From Caulobacter sp. UNC279MFTsu5.1 (GTDB lineage: Bacteria > Pseudomonadota > Alphaproteobacteria > Caulobacterales > Caulobacteraceae): a DNA stretch of 64,000 nucleotides. The stretch spans positions 1-64,000 of the forward strand of contig NZ_FORN01000022.1 of NCBI RefSeq assembly GCF_900114015.1, in the 5' to 3' direction. A model generated the notes under the pieces. It ran no database searches. It was not told where the DNA came from and saw only the letters and a program-made list of their open reading frames with translations. Each line of letters starts with the position of its first letter. The first letter of the stretch is position 1. The position numbers and the translations under genes were made by a program. Shown piece after piece: positions 8,646 through 16,919 of the stretch.

Positions 8646-9431
8646 ATGAAAATCGTGGTGGCGGGCGGCAGCGGACGGATCGGCGGCAAGCTCGTCTACA
8701 ATCTGCGCCAGGACGACCACAAGGTCCTCGAGGCCTCGCCGACCTTCGGTGTCGACACGGTCACCGGCGCGGGGCTGAAAGCGGCCCTGGACGGGGCGAC
8801 CGTGGTCGTGGACGTGACCCAGTCACCGTCCCTCGACGGCGCGGACGCCAGGGCCTTCTTCGAGACATCGAGCCGCAATCTGATCGCCGCCGGTCTCGCC
8901 GCGGGCGTGCGGCACCATGTCGTCCTGTCGATCGTCGGCGTCGATCGCCTGCAGGCCAGCGGCTACTTCCAATCCAAGAAGATTCAGGAAGACCTGCTGA
9001 AGGCGTCTGGCCTTCCCTTCACGGTCCTGCGCTCGACCCAGTTCTTCGAATTCATCACCGGCGTGGTGCAGGACGGCCTCGATGACGACGTGGTGATCTC
9101 GCCGGCCCTGGTGCAACCGATCGCCGGCGAGGAGGTCGCCGAGGCCCTGGCCGACATCGTCCTGGGCCCGCCGCTGAACCGGATCACCGAGGCAGCCGGC
9201 CCCGAACGCCTTCGCCTGGACGATCTGGCGACCCAGGTCCTCACCGCCTACGAGGACCCCCGCCGCGTCGTCGCCGACGTCCACGCCCGCTATTTCGGCG
9301 CGGAGCTGGACGATCGGTCCCTGCTTCCAGGCGACGGGCCGCGCATCGCCTCCACACGCTTCCACGACTGGCTGCGCCAGAGCCTGCAATCGCCAACGCA
9401 CGCCGCACGTGTCTCGAACCGGAAGAGTTGA
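8646..9431 (+). CDS. NAD(P)-binding atypical SDR protein (NmrA-like), paralog 1
   Basis: A 261-residue Rossmann protein starting MKIVVAGGSGRIGG (the Gly-rich dinucleotide loop). Other conserved blocks are VVVDVTQSPS, AGVRHHVVLSIVGVDR, SGYFQSKKIQEDLL (Tyr and Lys of the SDR pair) and FTVLRSTQFFEF. It resembles NmrA/NAD(P)H-binding redox sensors or reductases. The ATG at 8646 was preferred to a TTG 12 bp earlier because all three paralogs begin MKIVV. It is followed after 5 bp by a second copy (9437) and nearby on the opposite strand by a third (10950). Substrate unknown. Confidence 0.85.
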   Translation: MKIVVAGGSGRIGGKLVYNLRQDDHKVLEASPTFGVDTVTGAGLKAALDGATVVVDVTQSPSLDGADARAFFETSSRNLIAAGLAAGVRHHVVLSIVGVDRLQASGYFQSKKIQEDLLKASGLPFTVLRSTQFFEFITGVVQDGLDDDVVISPALVQPIAGEEVAEALADIVLGPPLNRITEAAGPERLRLDDLATQVLTAYEDPRRVVADVHARYFGAELDDRSLLPGDGPRIASTRFHDWLRQSLQSPTHAARVSNRKS

Positions 9432-9436
9432 ACGCC

Positions 9437-10195
9437 ATGAAGATCGTTGTCACGGGCGGCACGGGCGTCGTCGGCTCCAAGATCGTCAAGATCCTCGCGA
9501 CACAGGGCCACCAGGTCACGGCCGCCTCGCAGCGGACGGGCGTCGACGTGATCACCGGCGAGGGCCTGGACGAGGCGCTCGTCGGGGCCGAGGTTGTGGT
9601 CGACGTCGTCAACGCACCGGCCTTCGACGACGCCACAGCCCTGCGGTTCTTCGAGACCTCCAGCCGCAACATCCTGGCGGCGGCTTCGGCCACGGGCGTG
9701 CGCCACTATGTGGGCCTGTCGATCGTCGGATCGGAGCGGCTGTCCGGGAACGGCTATTTCCGCGCCAAGCTGGTCCAGGAAGGGCTGATCAAGGACGGCG
9801 GCGTGCCGTTCACGATCGTCCGCTCGACCCAGTTCTTCGAATTCCTCCACGCCGTGGTCGAGGCGGCCGCGGACGGCCAGGAGGTTCGGCTGTCGCCGGC
9901 CCGCGTCCAGTTCGTAGCCGCCCAGGATGTCGCCAGCGCCCTGGCCGACATCGCCACACGCGCGCCGATGAACGAGACCCTGGAGGTCGCCGGCCCCGAT
10001 CCCTTCCGGCTGGACGAGTTGGCTCGGCGGTACCTGGCCGCCCGCGGCGACAGCCGGCGCGTCGTGGCCGATCCCCAGGCGCTGTATTTCGGCACGATCC
10101 TCAACGACGAAACCTTGATCGCGGGCGCGGTTCCACGGTTCGGCCACACCGAGTTCGACAGCTGGCTCGGCCAACAGACCGCCGCCGCCCTCTAG
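9437..10195 (+). CDS. NAD(P)-binding atypical SDR protein (NmrA-like), paralog 2
   Basis: A 252-residue protein colinear with its upstream neighbour throughout. It has MKIVVTGGTGVVGSK, VVDVVNAPAFDD, FFETSSRNILAA, GYFRAKLVQEGLIK and FTIVRSTQFFEFLHAVVE. The near-identical block order shows tandem duplication followed by divergence. The ATG at 9437 lies 5 bp past the stop of paralog 1. The HD-domain gene begins 21 bp later, so the three are probably one transcript. It probably binds NAD(P) in the cytoplasm. Reaction unknown. Confidence 0.85.
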   Translation: MKIVVTGGTGVVGSKIVKILATQGHQVTAASQRTGVDVITGEGLDEALVGAEVVVDVVNAPAFDDATALRFFETSSRNILAAASATGVRHYVGLSIVGSERLSGNGYFRAKLVQEGLIKDGGVPFTIVRSTQFFEFLHAVVEAAADGQEVRLSPARVQFVAAQDVASALADIATRAPMNETLEVAGPDPFRLDELARRYLAARGDSRRVVADPQALYFGTILNDETLIAGAVPRFGHTEFDSWLGQQTAAAL

Positions 10196-10216
10196 CCCCG
10201 CCCAGGACGCTCCGCC

Positions 10217-10879
10217 ATGACCGATGTCGCTCCCGTAACCCTGGCTCAACTGCGCGCGGCGTTTCCCGCCCTGCCGGAGTCACCGCTGATCGACCGGGCA
10301 TTCGCCTACGCCCGCGACCGCAGCCCCGCCTATCTGTTCAACCACGTCGCCCGCTCGTGGATGTTCGCCGCCAGGCTGGCCGCTCTGGAACTCGTGGAGC
10401 ACGACGCCGAGGTGTTGGCGGTCTCGACCCTGCTGCACGACCTGGGCCTGACCGACCACGCCCCGGGACCCAACCGTTTCGAGGTCAATGGGGCCGGGGT
10501 CGCCGCAGCGTTCGCGCGCGAACAAGGCTTTGACGATCGGCGCGCCCAACTGGTCTGGGACAGCATCGCCCTGCATGCGACCCCGTCGATCAGCGTCTTC
10601 AAGGAGCCGGAAGTCGCGCTGTGCGCGCGCGGCATCGGGATCGACTTTGGGACGCCTGATAACGACGTCCTGGGCGCGGCGGCGATCGCTTCGACCATCG
10701 CCGCCGCGCCCCGACTGGACATGAAGCGCCGGTTCACCGCCTGCCTGTGCCACATGGCCAAGACCCGGCCCGAGATCACCTACGCCAATTTCATCCGCGA
10801 TTTCGGCGAGCGGTTGGTGCCCGGCTACCGGGCGCCGTCCTGGGTCGACGCGGTGTTCAGCGGCCCCTTCTCCGAATAG
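10217..10879 (+). CDS. HD-domain hydrolase, cyanamide hydratase-like
   Basis: A 220-residue cytoplasmic protein. His43 (LFNHVARSW) and His74-Asp75 (LLHDLGLTDHAPG) form the metal-binding HD signature. The later segment WDSIALHATPSI supplies another His. The order AYLFNHVARSW then LLHDLGLT resembles the cyanamide hydratase/Ddi2-like HD subfamily, which hydrates cyanamide to urea, but substrate identity cannot be read from motifs. It closes the SDR1-SDR2 operon and converges on SDR3 across a strong hairpin. A link to the nitrogen locus at 44 kb is speculative. Confidence 0.8.
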   Translation: MTDVAPVTLAQLRAAFPALPESPLIDRAFAYARDRSPAYLFNHVARSWMFAARLAALELVEHDAEVLAVSTLLHDLGLTDHAPGPNRFEVNGAGVAAAFAREQGFDDRRAQLVWDSIALHATPSISVFKEPEVALCARGIGIDFGTPDNDVLGAAAIASTIAAAPRLDMKRRFTACLCHMAKTRPEITYANFIRDFGERLVPGYRAPSWVDAVFSGPFSE

Positions 10880-10890
10880 ACCAGACTCGC

Positions 10891-10924
10891 AAAAGGGCCG
10901 GCGCCGATTAAGGCGCCCGGCCCT
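10891..10924. terminator. Bidirectional intrinsic terminator
   Basis: GGGCCGGCGCC (10895-10905) pairs with GGCGCCCGGCCC (10912-10923) around a short loop. On the reverse strand the stem is followed by TTTT, a classical terminator for SDR3. It also lies just past the HD gene stop, so it separates the converging transcripts. Confidence 0.75.
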
Positions 10925-10949
10925 CAGGCTTTGTCAGAGAGACTCCGCC

Positions 10950-11705
10950 TCAGTCCGCGGCCATGGACTCGTCGAGCCATTCCTCGAAGGTCGTCTCGCC
11001 CAGCATCGCGCCAGCGTCCGGGATCAAGGTCCCGTCGTCCAGCACGGCGCCGAAATAGAGCGCCTTGGGGTCGGCCACGACGGTGCGAGGATCCTGCTGG
11101 GCGCTCAGATATTGCTCGGCGAAGGCGTCGAGGCGGAACGTCTCGGGGCCGGCGACCTCGAGCGCGCCGTTGACCGGCTGCCCCACCACCACCTTGGTCA
11201 GGGCGGCGGCGACGTCGTCGGCCGCGATCGGCTGAATCAGCACGGGCGGCAGGCGGATAGCGTCGCCGGCCGCCGCCGCGTGGACGATGCCGCCCACGAA
11301 CTGGAAGAACTGCGTCGAGCGCAGGATGGTGTAGGGCGTCGGCGAGGCCTTGATCAAAGCTTCCTGAGCCAGCTTGGCGCGGAAATAGCCACTGGCCTGC
11401 AGGCGCTCGGTCCCTACCACCGACAGGGCGAGGTGATGCTTGACGCCGGCGACCTGCTCGGCGGCCAGCAGGTTGCGGCCCGCGGTCTGGAAGAACGCCA
11501 TGGCCGCGTCGTCCTCGAACGACGGCGAATTGGCGACATCGACGACGACGTCGGCGCCGTCCAGCGCCCCAGCCAGGCCCTCGCCGGTCAGGGTGTTGAC
11601 CCCGGTGTTGGGCGCCGCGGCGATGACCTCGTGGCCCAGGCGGGACAGGTTGCTGACGGTCTTGGACCCGATAAGTCCAGTCCCGCCGATGACGACGATC
11701 TTCAT
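10950..11705 (-). CDS. NAD(P)-binding atypical SDR protein (NmrA-like), paralog 3
   Basis: A 251-residue relative of the two SDR genes at 8646 and 9437, with MKIVVIGGTGLIGSK, VVVDVANSPSFEDDAAMAFF, VKHHLALSVVGTERLQ, GYFRAKLAQEALIK and YTILRSTQFFQF. It is encoded on the opposite strand beyond the HD gene, so the duplication involved an inversion or the copies arrived separately. The upstream gap contains an AT-rich promoter-like stretch. AGGAGATGTGGC precedes the ATG. Confidence 0.85.
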   Translation of the reverse strand: MKIVVIGGTGLIGSKTVSNLSRLGHEVIAAAPNTGVNTLTGEGLAGALDGADVVVDVANSPSFEDDAAMAFFQTAGRNLLAAEQVAGVKHHLALSVVGTERLQASGYFRAKLAQEALIKASPTPYTILRSTQFFQFVGGIVHAAAAGDAIRLPPVLIQPIAADDVAAALTKVVVGQPVNGALEVAGPETFRLDAFAEQYLSAQQDPRTVVADPKALYFGAVLDDGTLIPDAGAMLGETTFEEWLDESMAAD

Positions 11706-12087
11706 GCCACATCTCCTGAAGTGATGCCGCAGAGAATAATATGGACGCCAAGAACGATGCTACAGATATCATTTAGTCAAAATGCATGAGGCATATCATC
11801 AACGTCGCCTAACCCGGATCTCGAAAATCATACCTACAGCGTCGAGAACTACTCTCACGGAAGTAACGCATGTTTCTTTGCGCACAGATAACTACTCTTT
11901 CGGCGCCTCTTTTCGGAAAAACCTAAACCCGCGAGCAACTCCGGCTAGCGTTGGCGCCGCCCGACCTGTCCCCGCAGCCATACGCCCCTATGCCCGGGAC
12001 ATAGCCCCGCGCGCTTCGCGAACGGTGGCCGCCATCCCGGCGGGCTCGGCATCCTCGGGGCTCTTCAACTCCACCGAAGGACCAGAC
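11706..12087. other. Intergenic region between divergent SDR3 and AhpD-like genes
   Basis: AT-rich for this genome (about 11735-11870), so it probably carries the two divergent promoters. The frame of the AhpD-like gene stays open upstream to 11782, but that extension is compositionally poor and lacks a ribosome site. I see no further gene. Confidence 0.5.
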
Positions 12088-12549
12088 ATGACCCCGCGCT
12101 TCGCCCCCTTCAAGATCGTTACGGACCTGACCAACGCCCTGCTGGCCGTCGAAAAGGCGCTGGCCGCGACCAGCATCGAACACAGCCTCGCCGAACTGGT
12201 GAAGATCCGCGCCTCGCAGATCAACGGCTGCGCTTTCTGCGTCCACATGCACGTCACCGACGCCAAGGCGCACGGCGAAACCGACATGCGCCTGTTCCTG
12301 CTCGACACGTGGCGGGAGTCGCCGCTGTTCACCGACCGCGAGCGCGCCGCCCTGGCCTGGACCGAGTCCCTGACCAGGATCGCCAAGACCGGCGCCCCGG
12401 ACGCCGACTACGAGCTGGTCAAGAGCCAGTTCACGGACATCGAGATCGCGACCCTCTCGGTGATGATCGGCCAGATCAACGCCTGGAACCGCCTGCAGGT
12501 GGCCGCTCGCGCCGTACACCCGGTCCAGCCGGCCGTCGCGGCCGCCTAG
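12088..12549 (+). CDS. AhpD-like carboxymuconolactone decarboxylase-family protein
   Basis: A 153-residue all-helical protein. Cys48-x-x-Cys51 and His55 in NGCAFCVHMHVTDAKAHGE form the AhpD redox motif. Upstream Glu in LAELVKIRASQ completes the proton-relay pattern. Such proteins are peroxidase or thiol-exchange partners in oxidative defence. The ATG at 12088 follows GAAGGACC and gives the family's usual start. The open frame further upstream was rejected. It leads a run of membrane protein, AraC regulator and chloroperoxidase-like hydrolase genes. Confidence 0.85.
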   Translation: MTPRFAPFKIVTDLTNALLAVEKALAATSIEHSLAELVKIRASQINGCAFCVHMHVTDAKAHGETDMRLFLLDTWRESPLFTDRERAALAWTESLTRIAKTGAPDADYELVKSQFTDIEIATLSVMIGQINAWNRLQVAARAVHPVQPAVAAA

Positions 12550-12570
12550 GCCGGGATCGCAGGGCCTGAA

Positions 12571-12598
12571 GCGATCCGAAACCGCAACTTCGGATCGC
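12571..12598 (+). terminator. Hairpin after the AhpD-like gene
   Basis: GCGATCCGAA (12571-12580) and TTCGGATCGC (12589-12598) form a perfect 10-bp stem with an 8-base loop, 22 bp after the stop codon. There is no clear T-run, so its terminating strength is uncertain. Confidence 0.5.
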
Positions 12599-12725
12599 CG
12601 ATAAGACGGTAGTCCCTCCCCCAGGACGAAACGTCGTCTTCGCGCGCGCCTCGGCTCCTCGCCCCGAAGGGTCGAGGCGCGCCTCCCGGCCCTCGCGCCC
12701 GCGCCGCCTCTCGAAAGGGATCATC

Positions 12726-13136
12726 ATGCTGAAATCAACCTGCCTCGGCCTGGCCGCCGTGCTCGGCGTCGCCGCCCTGGCCAACGGCGTCTTCATGCTG
12801 CTCGCCCCCGAAGCCTGGTACTTCGCCGTGCCAGGCGTGACGACGACGGGGCCGTTCAACCAGCACTTCGTTCGCGACATCGGCCTGATCTTCCTGTTCA
12901 TGGGCGCGGGCTTCCTGGCCGGCGCGCTCCAGCCTCGCCAGCGTCTGCTCTTCTGGGCGGCCCCGACGATCTGGCTCTCCGGGCATGCGCTGTTCCACTT
13001 CTGGGAAGTGGCGGTCGGCATCTGTTCGGCCTCGGTCATTCCCCGCGATTTTCCGGCGGTGACCCTGCCGGCGATCCTGGGATGGCTGCTGACGGCCTGG
13101 GCGTTCCGCACCCGCGCGCCGGAGGACGCGGTATGA
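12726..13136 (+). CDS. Small integral membrane protein of unknown function
   Basis: A 136-residue protein with four predicted membrane segments (about residues 4-24, 48-68, 76-95, 112-130). The segment WYFAVPGVTTTGPFNQHFVRD lies between the first two, and a conserved-looking HALFHFWEVAVG in the third. I do not recognise a characterised family. It overlaps the AraC regulator by ATGA, so the two are translationally coupled. GGGATC precedes the start. Confidence 0.75.
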   Translation: MLKSTCLGLAAVLGVAALANGVFMLLAPEAWYFAVPGVTTTGPFNQHFVRDIGLIFLFMGAGFLAGALQPRQRLLFWAAPTIWLSGHALFHFWEVAVGICSASVIPRDFPAVTLPAILGWLLTAWAFRTRAPEDAV

Positions 13137-13654
13137 GCCCGGCGTCCACTCTCCTCGCCGAGCATGACGCCTCGACCGCCTCCGTCGTCGCCGACCTGAT
13201 ACAGACCGCGCTGCGCGCCGCTGAAAGCCGAAGCTTCGGCGACCAGAAAGCCTGGGCGAACGGCGAACCAAGTCCCGGCCAGGACCGTCGGCGCGCCCCG
13301 CCCCAGGGCACGCAGCTGGCGCCCTGGCGCGCCAAGAAGCTCGACCGCTTCATCGAGGAAAACCTCGATCGCAAGCTGAACCTGGAGATCCTGGCGCCGC
13401 TGGTCAGGCTGAGTTGCAGCCACTTCGCCCGGGCCTGCCGAAACACCTTCGGACTGTCCCCGCGCGAGCTGGTGATCCGCCGCCGCATCGCCCGCGCCCA
13501 GGCGCTGATGCGCGGCTCCAAGACGCCGCTCAGCCAGGTGGCCCTGGAGTGCGGCTTCGCCGATCAGGCCCATTTCTCGCGGTTGTTTCGCCGAACCGTT
13601 GGGATGACCCCGCGCGAATGGCGCCGCGACAACCCCGCTCCCTGCTCCCACTGA
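13133..13654 (+). CDS. AraC-family transcriptional regulator
   Basis: A 173-residue protein. Residues about 68-165 hold the two helix-turn-helix motifs ([20 protein letters not shown] and [20 protein letters not shown], ending [10 protein letters not shown]). The N-terminal 65 residues are short and Pro/Arg-rich, with no cupin sensor domain. It therefore belongs to the short DNA-binding type. It starts within the stop codon of the membrane-protein gene and is followed 11 bp later by the hydrolase gene, which is its likely target together with the upstream genes. Confidence 0.9.
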   Translation: MSPASTLLAEHDASTASVVADLIQTALRAAESRSFGDQKAWANGEPSPGQDRRRAPPQGTQLAPWRAKKLDRFIEENLDRKLNLEILAPLVRLSCSHFARACRNTFGLSPRELVIRRRIARAQALMRGSKTPLSQVALECGFADQAHFSRLFRRTVGMTPREWRRDNPAPCSH

Positions 13655-13665
13655 AGAGACGCCCC

Positions 13666-14646
13666 ATGCATCTGCAAGACCATCATGCCTCGCGCCGCGT
13701 CGTCATGACCGCGGGCCTGGGCCTCGCCGCCGCCGCGACCGCCCTGCCCTCGCACGGCGCCGCGCAGGCCAGCCCTTCCTCCTCCCCCTCGCAAGGAACC
13801 ATGACCATGGGCAGCGGCTACGTCACCACCAAGGACGGCGCGCAGATCTTCTACAAGGACTGGGGCCCCAGGACCGCCCAGCCGATCGTGTTCCACCACG
13901 GCTGGCCGCTCAGCGGCGACGACTGGGACAACCAGATGCTGTTCTTCTTGGCGCAGGGCTATCGCGTCATCGCCCATGACCGCCGCGGCCACGGGCGCTC
14001 GACCCAGACCGACGTCGGCAACGACATGGACACCTACGCCGCCGACCTCGCCGTGGTGACGACTCACCTGAATCTGAAGAACGCCATCCACGTCGGCCAT
14101 TCCACCGGCGGCGGCGAGGCGGCGCGCTACGTCGCCCGCTACGGTGGCGACAGTCGGGTGTCCAAGGTCGTGCTGATCGGCGCGGTGCCGCCGATCATGC
14201 TGAAGACGCCGGCCAATCCCGGCGGCTTGCCGATCGAGGTGTTCGACGGCCTCCGGGCGGCCCTGGCGGCCAATCGCTCGCAGTTCTATCGGGACCTGCC
14301 GTCGGGACCGTTCTACGGCTTCAACCGCCCTGGCGCGAAGGTCCGCCAGGCGCTGGTCGACAACTGGTGGCGCCAGGGGATGATGGGCGGGGCCAAGGCC
14401 CAGTACGACTGTATCGCGGCCTTCTCGGCGACCGACTTCACTGACGACCTGAAGACGATCGAGGCGCCAGTGCTGCTGATGCACGGCGACGACGACCAGA
14501 TCGTGCCGATCGCCGACGCCGCCCTGGTGGGGATCAAGCTGCTGAAGAAGGGCGCGCTGAAGGTCTACAAGGGCCTGCCGCACGGCATGGCCACGACCCA
14601 CCCCGACATCATCAACCCGGACCTGCTGGCGTTCTTCAAGAGTTGA
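13666..14646 (+). CDS. Tat-exported alpha/beta hydrolase, non-heme chloroperoxidase-like
   Basis: A 326-residue protein. Residues 9-33 are a Tat-type signal ([19 protein letters not shown]). The catalytic core has the oxyanion segment [15 protein letters not shown], nucleophile Ser146 in [14 protein letters not shown], an acidic cluster in [10 protein letters not shown] and His306 in [10 protein letters not shown]. This pattern and the phrase HDRRGHGRS match cofactor-free haloperoxidases/perhydrolases, which are esterases able to form peracids. The ATG at 13666 fits the signal peptide. It lies downstream of AraC in one operon. Natural substrate unknown. Confidence 0.88.
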   Translation: MHLQDHHASRRVVMTAGLGLAAAATALPSHGAAQASPSSSPSQGTMTMGSGYVTTKDGAQIFYKDWGPRTAQPIVFHHGWPLSGDDWDNQMLFFLAQGYRVIAHDRRGHGRSTQTDVGNDMDTYAADLAVVTTHLNLKNAIHVGHSTGGGEAARYVARYGGDSRVSKVVLIGAVPPIMLKTPANPGGLPIEVFDGLRAALAANRSQFYRDLPSGPFYGFNRPGAKVRQALVDNWWRQGMMGGAKAQYDCIAAFSATDFTDDLKTIEAPVLLMHGDDDQIVPIADAALVGIKLLKKGALKVYKGLPHGMATTHPDIINPDLLAFFKS

Positions 14647-14687
14647 CCACCGCGCAGGCGCGACGCCTCCCGACCGATCGAGGGGCG

Positions 14688-16034
14688 TCAGCCGCCCGGC
14701 CGCGCGTCGTCGCCGACCGGCAAACTCACGCGGAACATCGCCCCGCCCGCCGGATGGTTCGTCACGCCGATCTCCCCGCCATGCTCGGCGATGATCGACT
14801 GGCAGATCGAAAGGCCGATCCCCATGCCGGTGTCCTTGGTGGTGAAGAACCCGTCGAACACGCAGCCCAGGTCCGCCTCGGCGACGCCGGGGCCGGTGTC
14901 ATGGACCGACAAGGTCACGGCGTCGGTCCCATCGACATCGATCTTCAGTTCGATGCGGCGCTCCCGGGCGTTGGCCTGCGCGATCGCCTGGATGCCGTTG
15001 ACCAGCAGGTTGACGACGACCTGCTGCAGTTGCACCCGATCTCCGACCACGGGCGGAAGTTCGCCGGCGTCCACGCGCAGCAGGGTGATCCCCTGCGCGT
15101 CGAGGTCGTGGCGCACGAAGTGCAGCGCCTCATCGACCACCTCCGCTAGGTCGAGGGCCAAGCGCTCCGGCTCCTGCTTGGCCGCCATGCTCCGCACGCG
15201 CTGGATGATGTCGTTCGCCCGCAGGGCGCTCGCCGCGATCCGCCCGATCAGTTCACGAGCCTTGGCGAGGTTCGGCTCCTCCCGCGCCAGCCATCGCAGG
15301 CCGGTTTCGGCGTTGGTGACGATGGCCGCCAGCGGCTGCCTGACCTCGTGAGCGATCGAGGTGGCCAGCTCCCCCAGCATCGAGACGCGCGCGGCGTGCG
15401 CGAAGTCCGCCTGCAGGCGGCGAAGTTGGGCCTCGGTCCGCAGGCGCTCGGTGATGTCCTCCATGGTGATGAACGTGGTGTCGAGATGCTCCGGGGGCGC
15501 AGGATAGGTGACCGAGAACACGACGTCGCGCACCCGGCCGTCGAAGGTCGCCATCCTGGCCTGCTCGACATAGTTCCGGCGCCCCTCGAAGTGAGCGACC
15601 ATCACGCGCTTGGCCATGTCCGGAGTGGCCGCGAACAGATAGCGGACAGGCCGGATCAGATCCGTTGCGGCGCCCGCCCCGAACAGGGCGACCGCCGCCC
15701 GGTTGATCTCGGTGACCAGGACGATGTCCTTGGCGATTTCCACCAACTCCGGATGCGCGTCGAGATGGGCGGCGATGTCCGTCACGCCCTCGGCCCGGAG
15801 GCGCTCGAAGACCTCGCCGGCGTCCCGCGCGTCCACGTACCAGAGGGGCGTAGGCGTATGGTGGATCAACATCCGGAAGCGGTCTTCGCCCGCCTGCCGC
15901 GCGCCCACGGTTTCCTCGACGACCGGGTCGCGATGGTCGTTGGAGGCGCCGAGCGCCCGCGCCATGGGGTCGAGATCAAGATCGCCATGCGCTTCCGCAA
16001 CGGCGGGATCGCCCCCCGACAGGCGCCACACCAT
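14688..16034 (-). CDS. PAS-domain sensor histidine kinase, FixL-like
   Basis: A 448-residue cytoplasmic kinase. Residues about 52-195 form a PAS-type sensor (FRMLIHHTPTPLWYVD, then a second-half FITMEDITERLRTEAQL). His229 in ATSIAHEVRQPLAAI is the phospho-acceptor. Asn of the ATPase is in QVVVNLLVNGIQAI, with G-boxes DTGPGV and TGMGIGLSI. The HEVRQPL box is of the FixL/DctB class. No transmembrane segment and no obvious haem His motif are seen. It begins 3 bp after the FixJ-like regulator gene, forming its operon. The sensed signal is unknown. Confidence 0.9.
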   Translation of the reverse strand: MVWRLSGGDPAVAEAHGDLDLDPMARALGASNDHRDPVVEETVGARQAGEDRFRMLIHHTPTPLWYVDARDAGEVFERLRAEGVTDIAAHLDAHPELVEIAKDIVLVTEINRAAVALFGAGAATDLIRPVRYLFAATPDMAKRVMVAHFEGRRNYVEQARMATFDGRVRDVVFSVTYPAPPEHLDTTFITMEDITERLRTEAQLRRLQADFAHAARVSMLGELATSIAHEVRQPLAAIVTNAETGLRWLAREEPNLAKARELIGRIAASALRANDIIQRVRSMAAKQEPERLALDLAEVVDEALHFVRHDLDAQGITLLRVDAGELPPVVGDRVQLQQVVVNLLVNGIQAIAQANARERRIELKIDVDGTDAVTLSVHDTGPGVAEADLGCVFDGFFTTKDTGMGIGLSICQSIIAEHGGEIGVTNHPAGGAMFRVSLPVGDDARPGG

Positions 16035-16037
16035 CGT

Positions 16038-16724
16038 CTAGGAGCGCCTTTCGCGCAGGGCCTGGGGGATCGCTTCCCAGGCCCGGATCAATTCGCCGAC
16101 CGAGCTGGCCTGCATCTTGCGCATCACGTTGCTGCGGTGAAGCTTCACCGTGATCTGGCTGATGCCGAGGTCGAAGGCGATCTGCTTGTTGAGCCGGCCC
16201 CGCGCCACCTCGGCCAGCACTTGGCGCTCACGTGGCGTGAGTACGGCCAGCAGGTCGAGATGGCGCCTGACGGCGTTCGCATTCGCCCTTTGAACCCGGT
16301 CCCGCTCGATGCCGGCCGCGACCGCGTCGAGGAGCGTCTGGTCCCGCACCGGCTTGGTGAGAAAGTCGACGGCGCCGGCCTTCATCGCCTGGACCGTCAT
16401 GGGGATGTCGCCGTGTCCCGTAAGGAAGATGATCGGCTTGGGATCGCCGCTTCGCACCAGGTGATGCTGCAGGTCCAGGCCGCTGGAGCCGGGCATCCGC
16501 ACGTCGAGGATCAGGCATCCCGGACGGTCGACGAGGCCGGACTCCAGCCATTCGCGGGTCGAGGCGAAGGCGGCTGCGTCGATCCCCACCGATTCCAGGA
16601 GCTCGGCCAGGGCCATCCGCACATCGGGATCGTCATCGACGATCCGGACGAGCGGGCGCTCCGCCAGACCGGCGTCCGCTGGCGTTGTCGAGCCTGGAGA
16701 CTGATATCGCTGCTCCTGATCCAT
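16038..16724 (-). CDS. FixJ-type two-component response regulator
   Basis: A 228-residue regulator. Its receiver domain (about 24-140) has VRIVDDDPDVRMALAELL, phospho-acceptor Asp74 in LILDVRMPG and Lys in DFLTKP. A LuxR-type helix-turn-helix follows (LTPRERQVLAEVARGRLNKQ and ISQITVKLHRSNVMRKM). The ATG at 16724 was chosen because AGGGGAGTAAG precedes it. An in-frame ATG at 16760 lacks such a site. It is the first gene of an operon with the PAS kinase and is divergent from the propeller-sensor kinase 195 bp away. Confidence 0.92.
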   Translation of the reverse strand: MDQEQRYQSPGSTTPADAGLAERPLVRIVDDDPDVRMALAELLESVGIDAAAFASTREWLESGLVDRPGCLILDVRMPGSSGLDLQHHLVRSGDPKPIIFLTGHGDIPMTVQAMKAGAVDFLTKPVRDQTLLDAVAAGIERDRVQRANANAVRRHLDLLAVLTPRERQVLAEVARGRLNKQIAFDLGISQITVKLHRSNVMRKMQASSVGELIRAWEAIPQALRERRS

Positions 16725-16919
16725 TCTTACTCCCCTGGGGCTGACGCGGTCATTCTCCACGGGAGACCAGCGGGCGGCGCCCCTGAAACAGTCGACCGCG
16801 CGCCCCGGATCGGGGGATGTGCGCCCCCCTCACTTGGGGTTACCATCACGCCCATTCCCGGCGGCAAGTACGTGTTCACCCTCGCGACTTGGGAGTCAGG
16901 GGGAACGGCAGGACCAGCT

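Noticed and set aside
11782..12087. N-terminal extension of the AhpD-like protein
   Set aside because: No ribosome site, AT-rich promoter-like DNA, and no family homology before the ATG at 12088.
15348..16919. Long plus-strand frame leading into the propeller kinase
   Set aside because: It is antisense to the FixL/FixJ-like genes. The kinase signal peptide starts at 16920.
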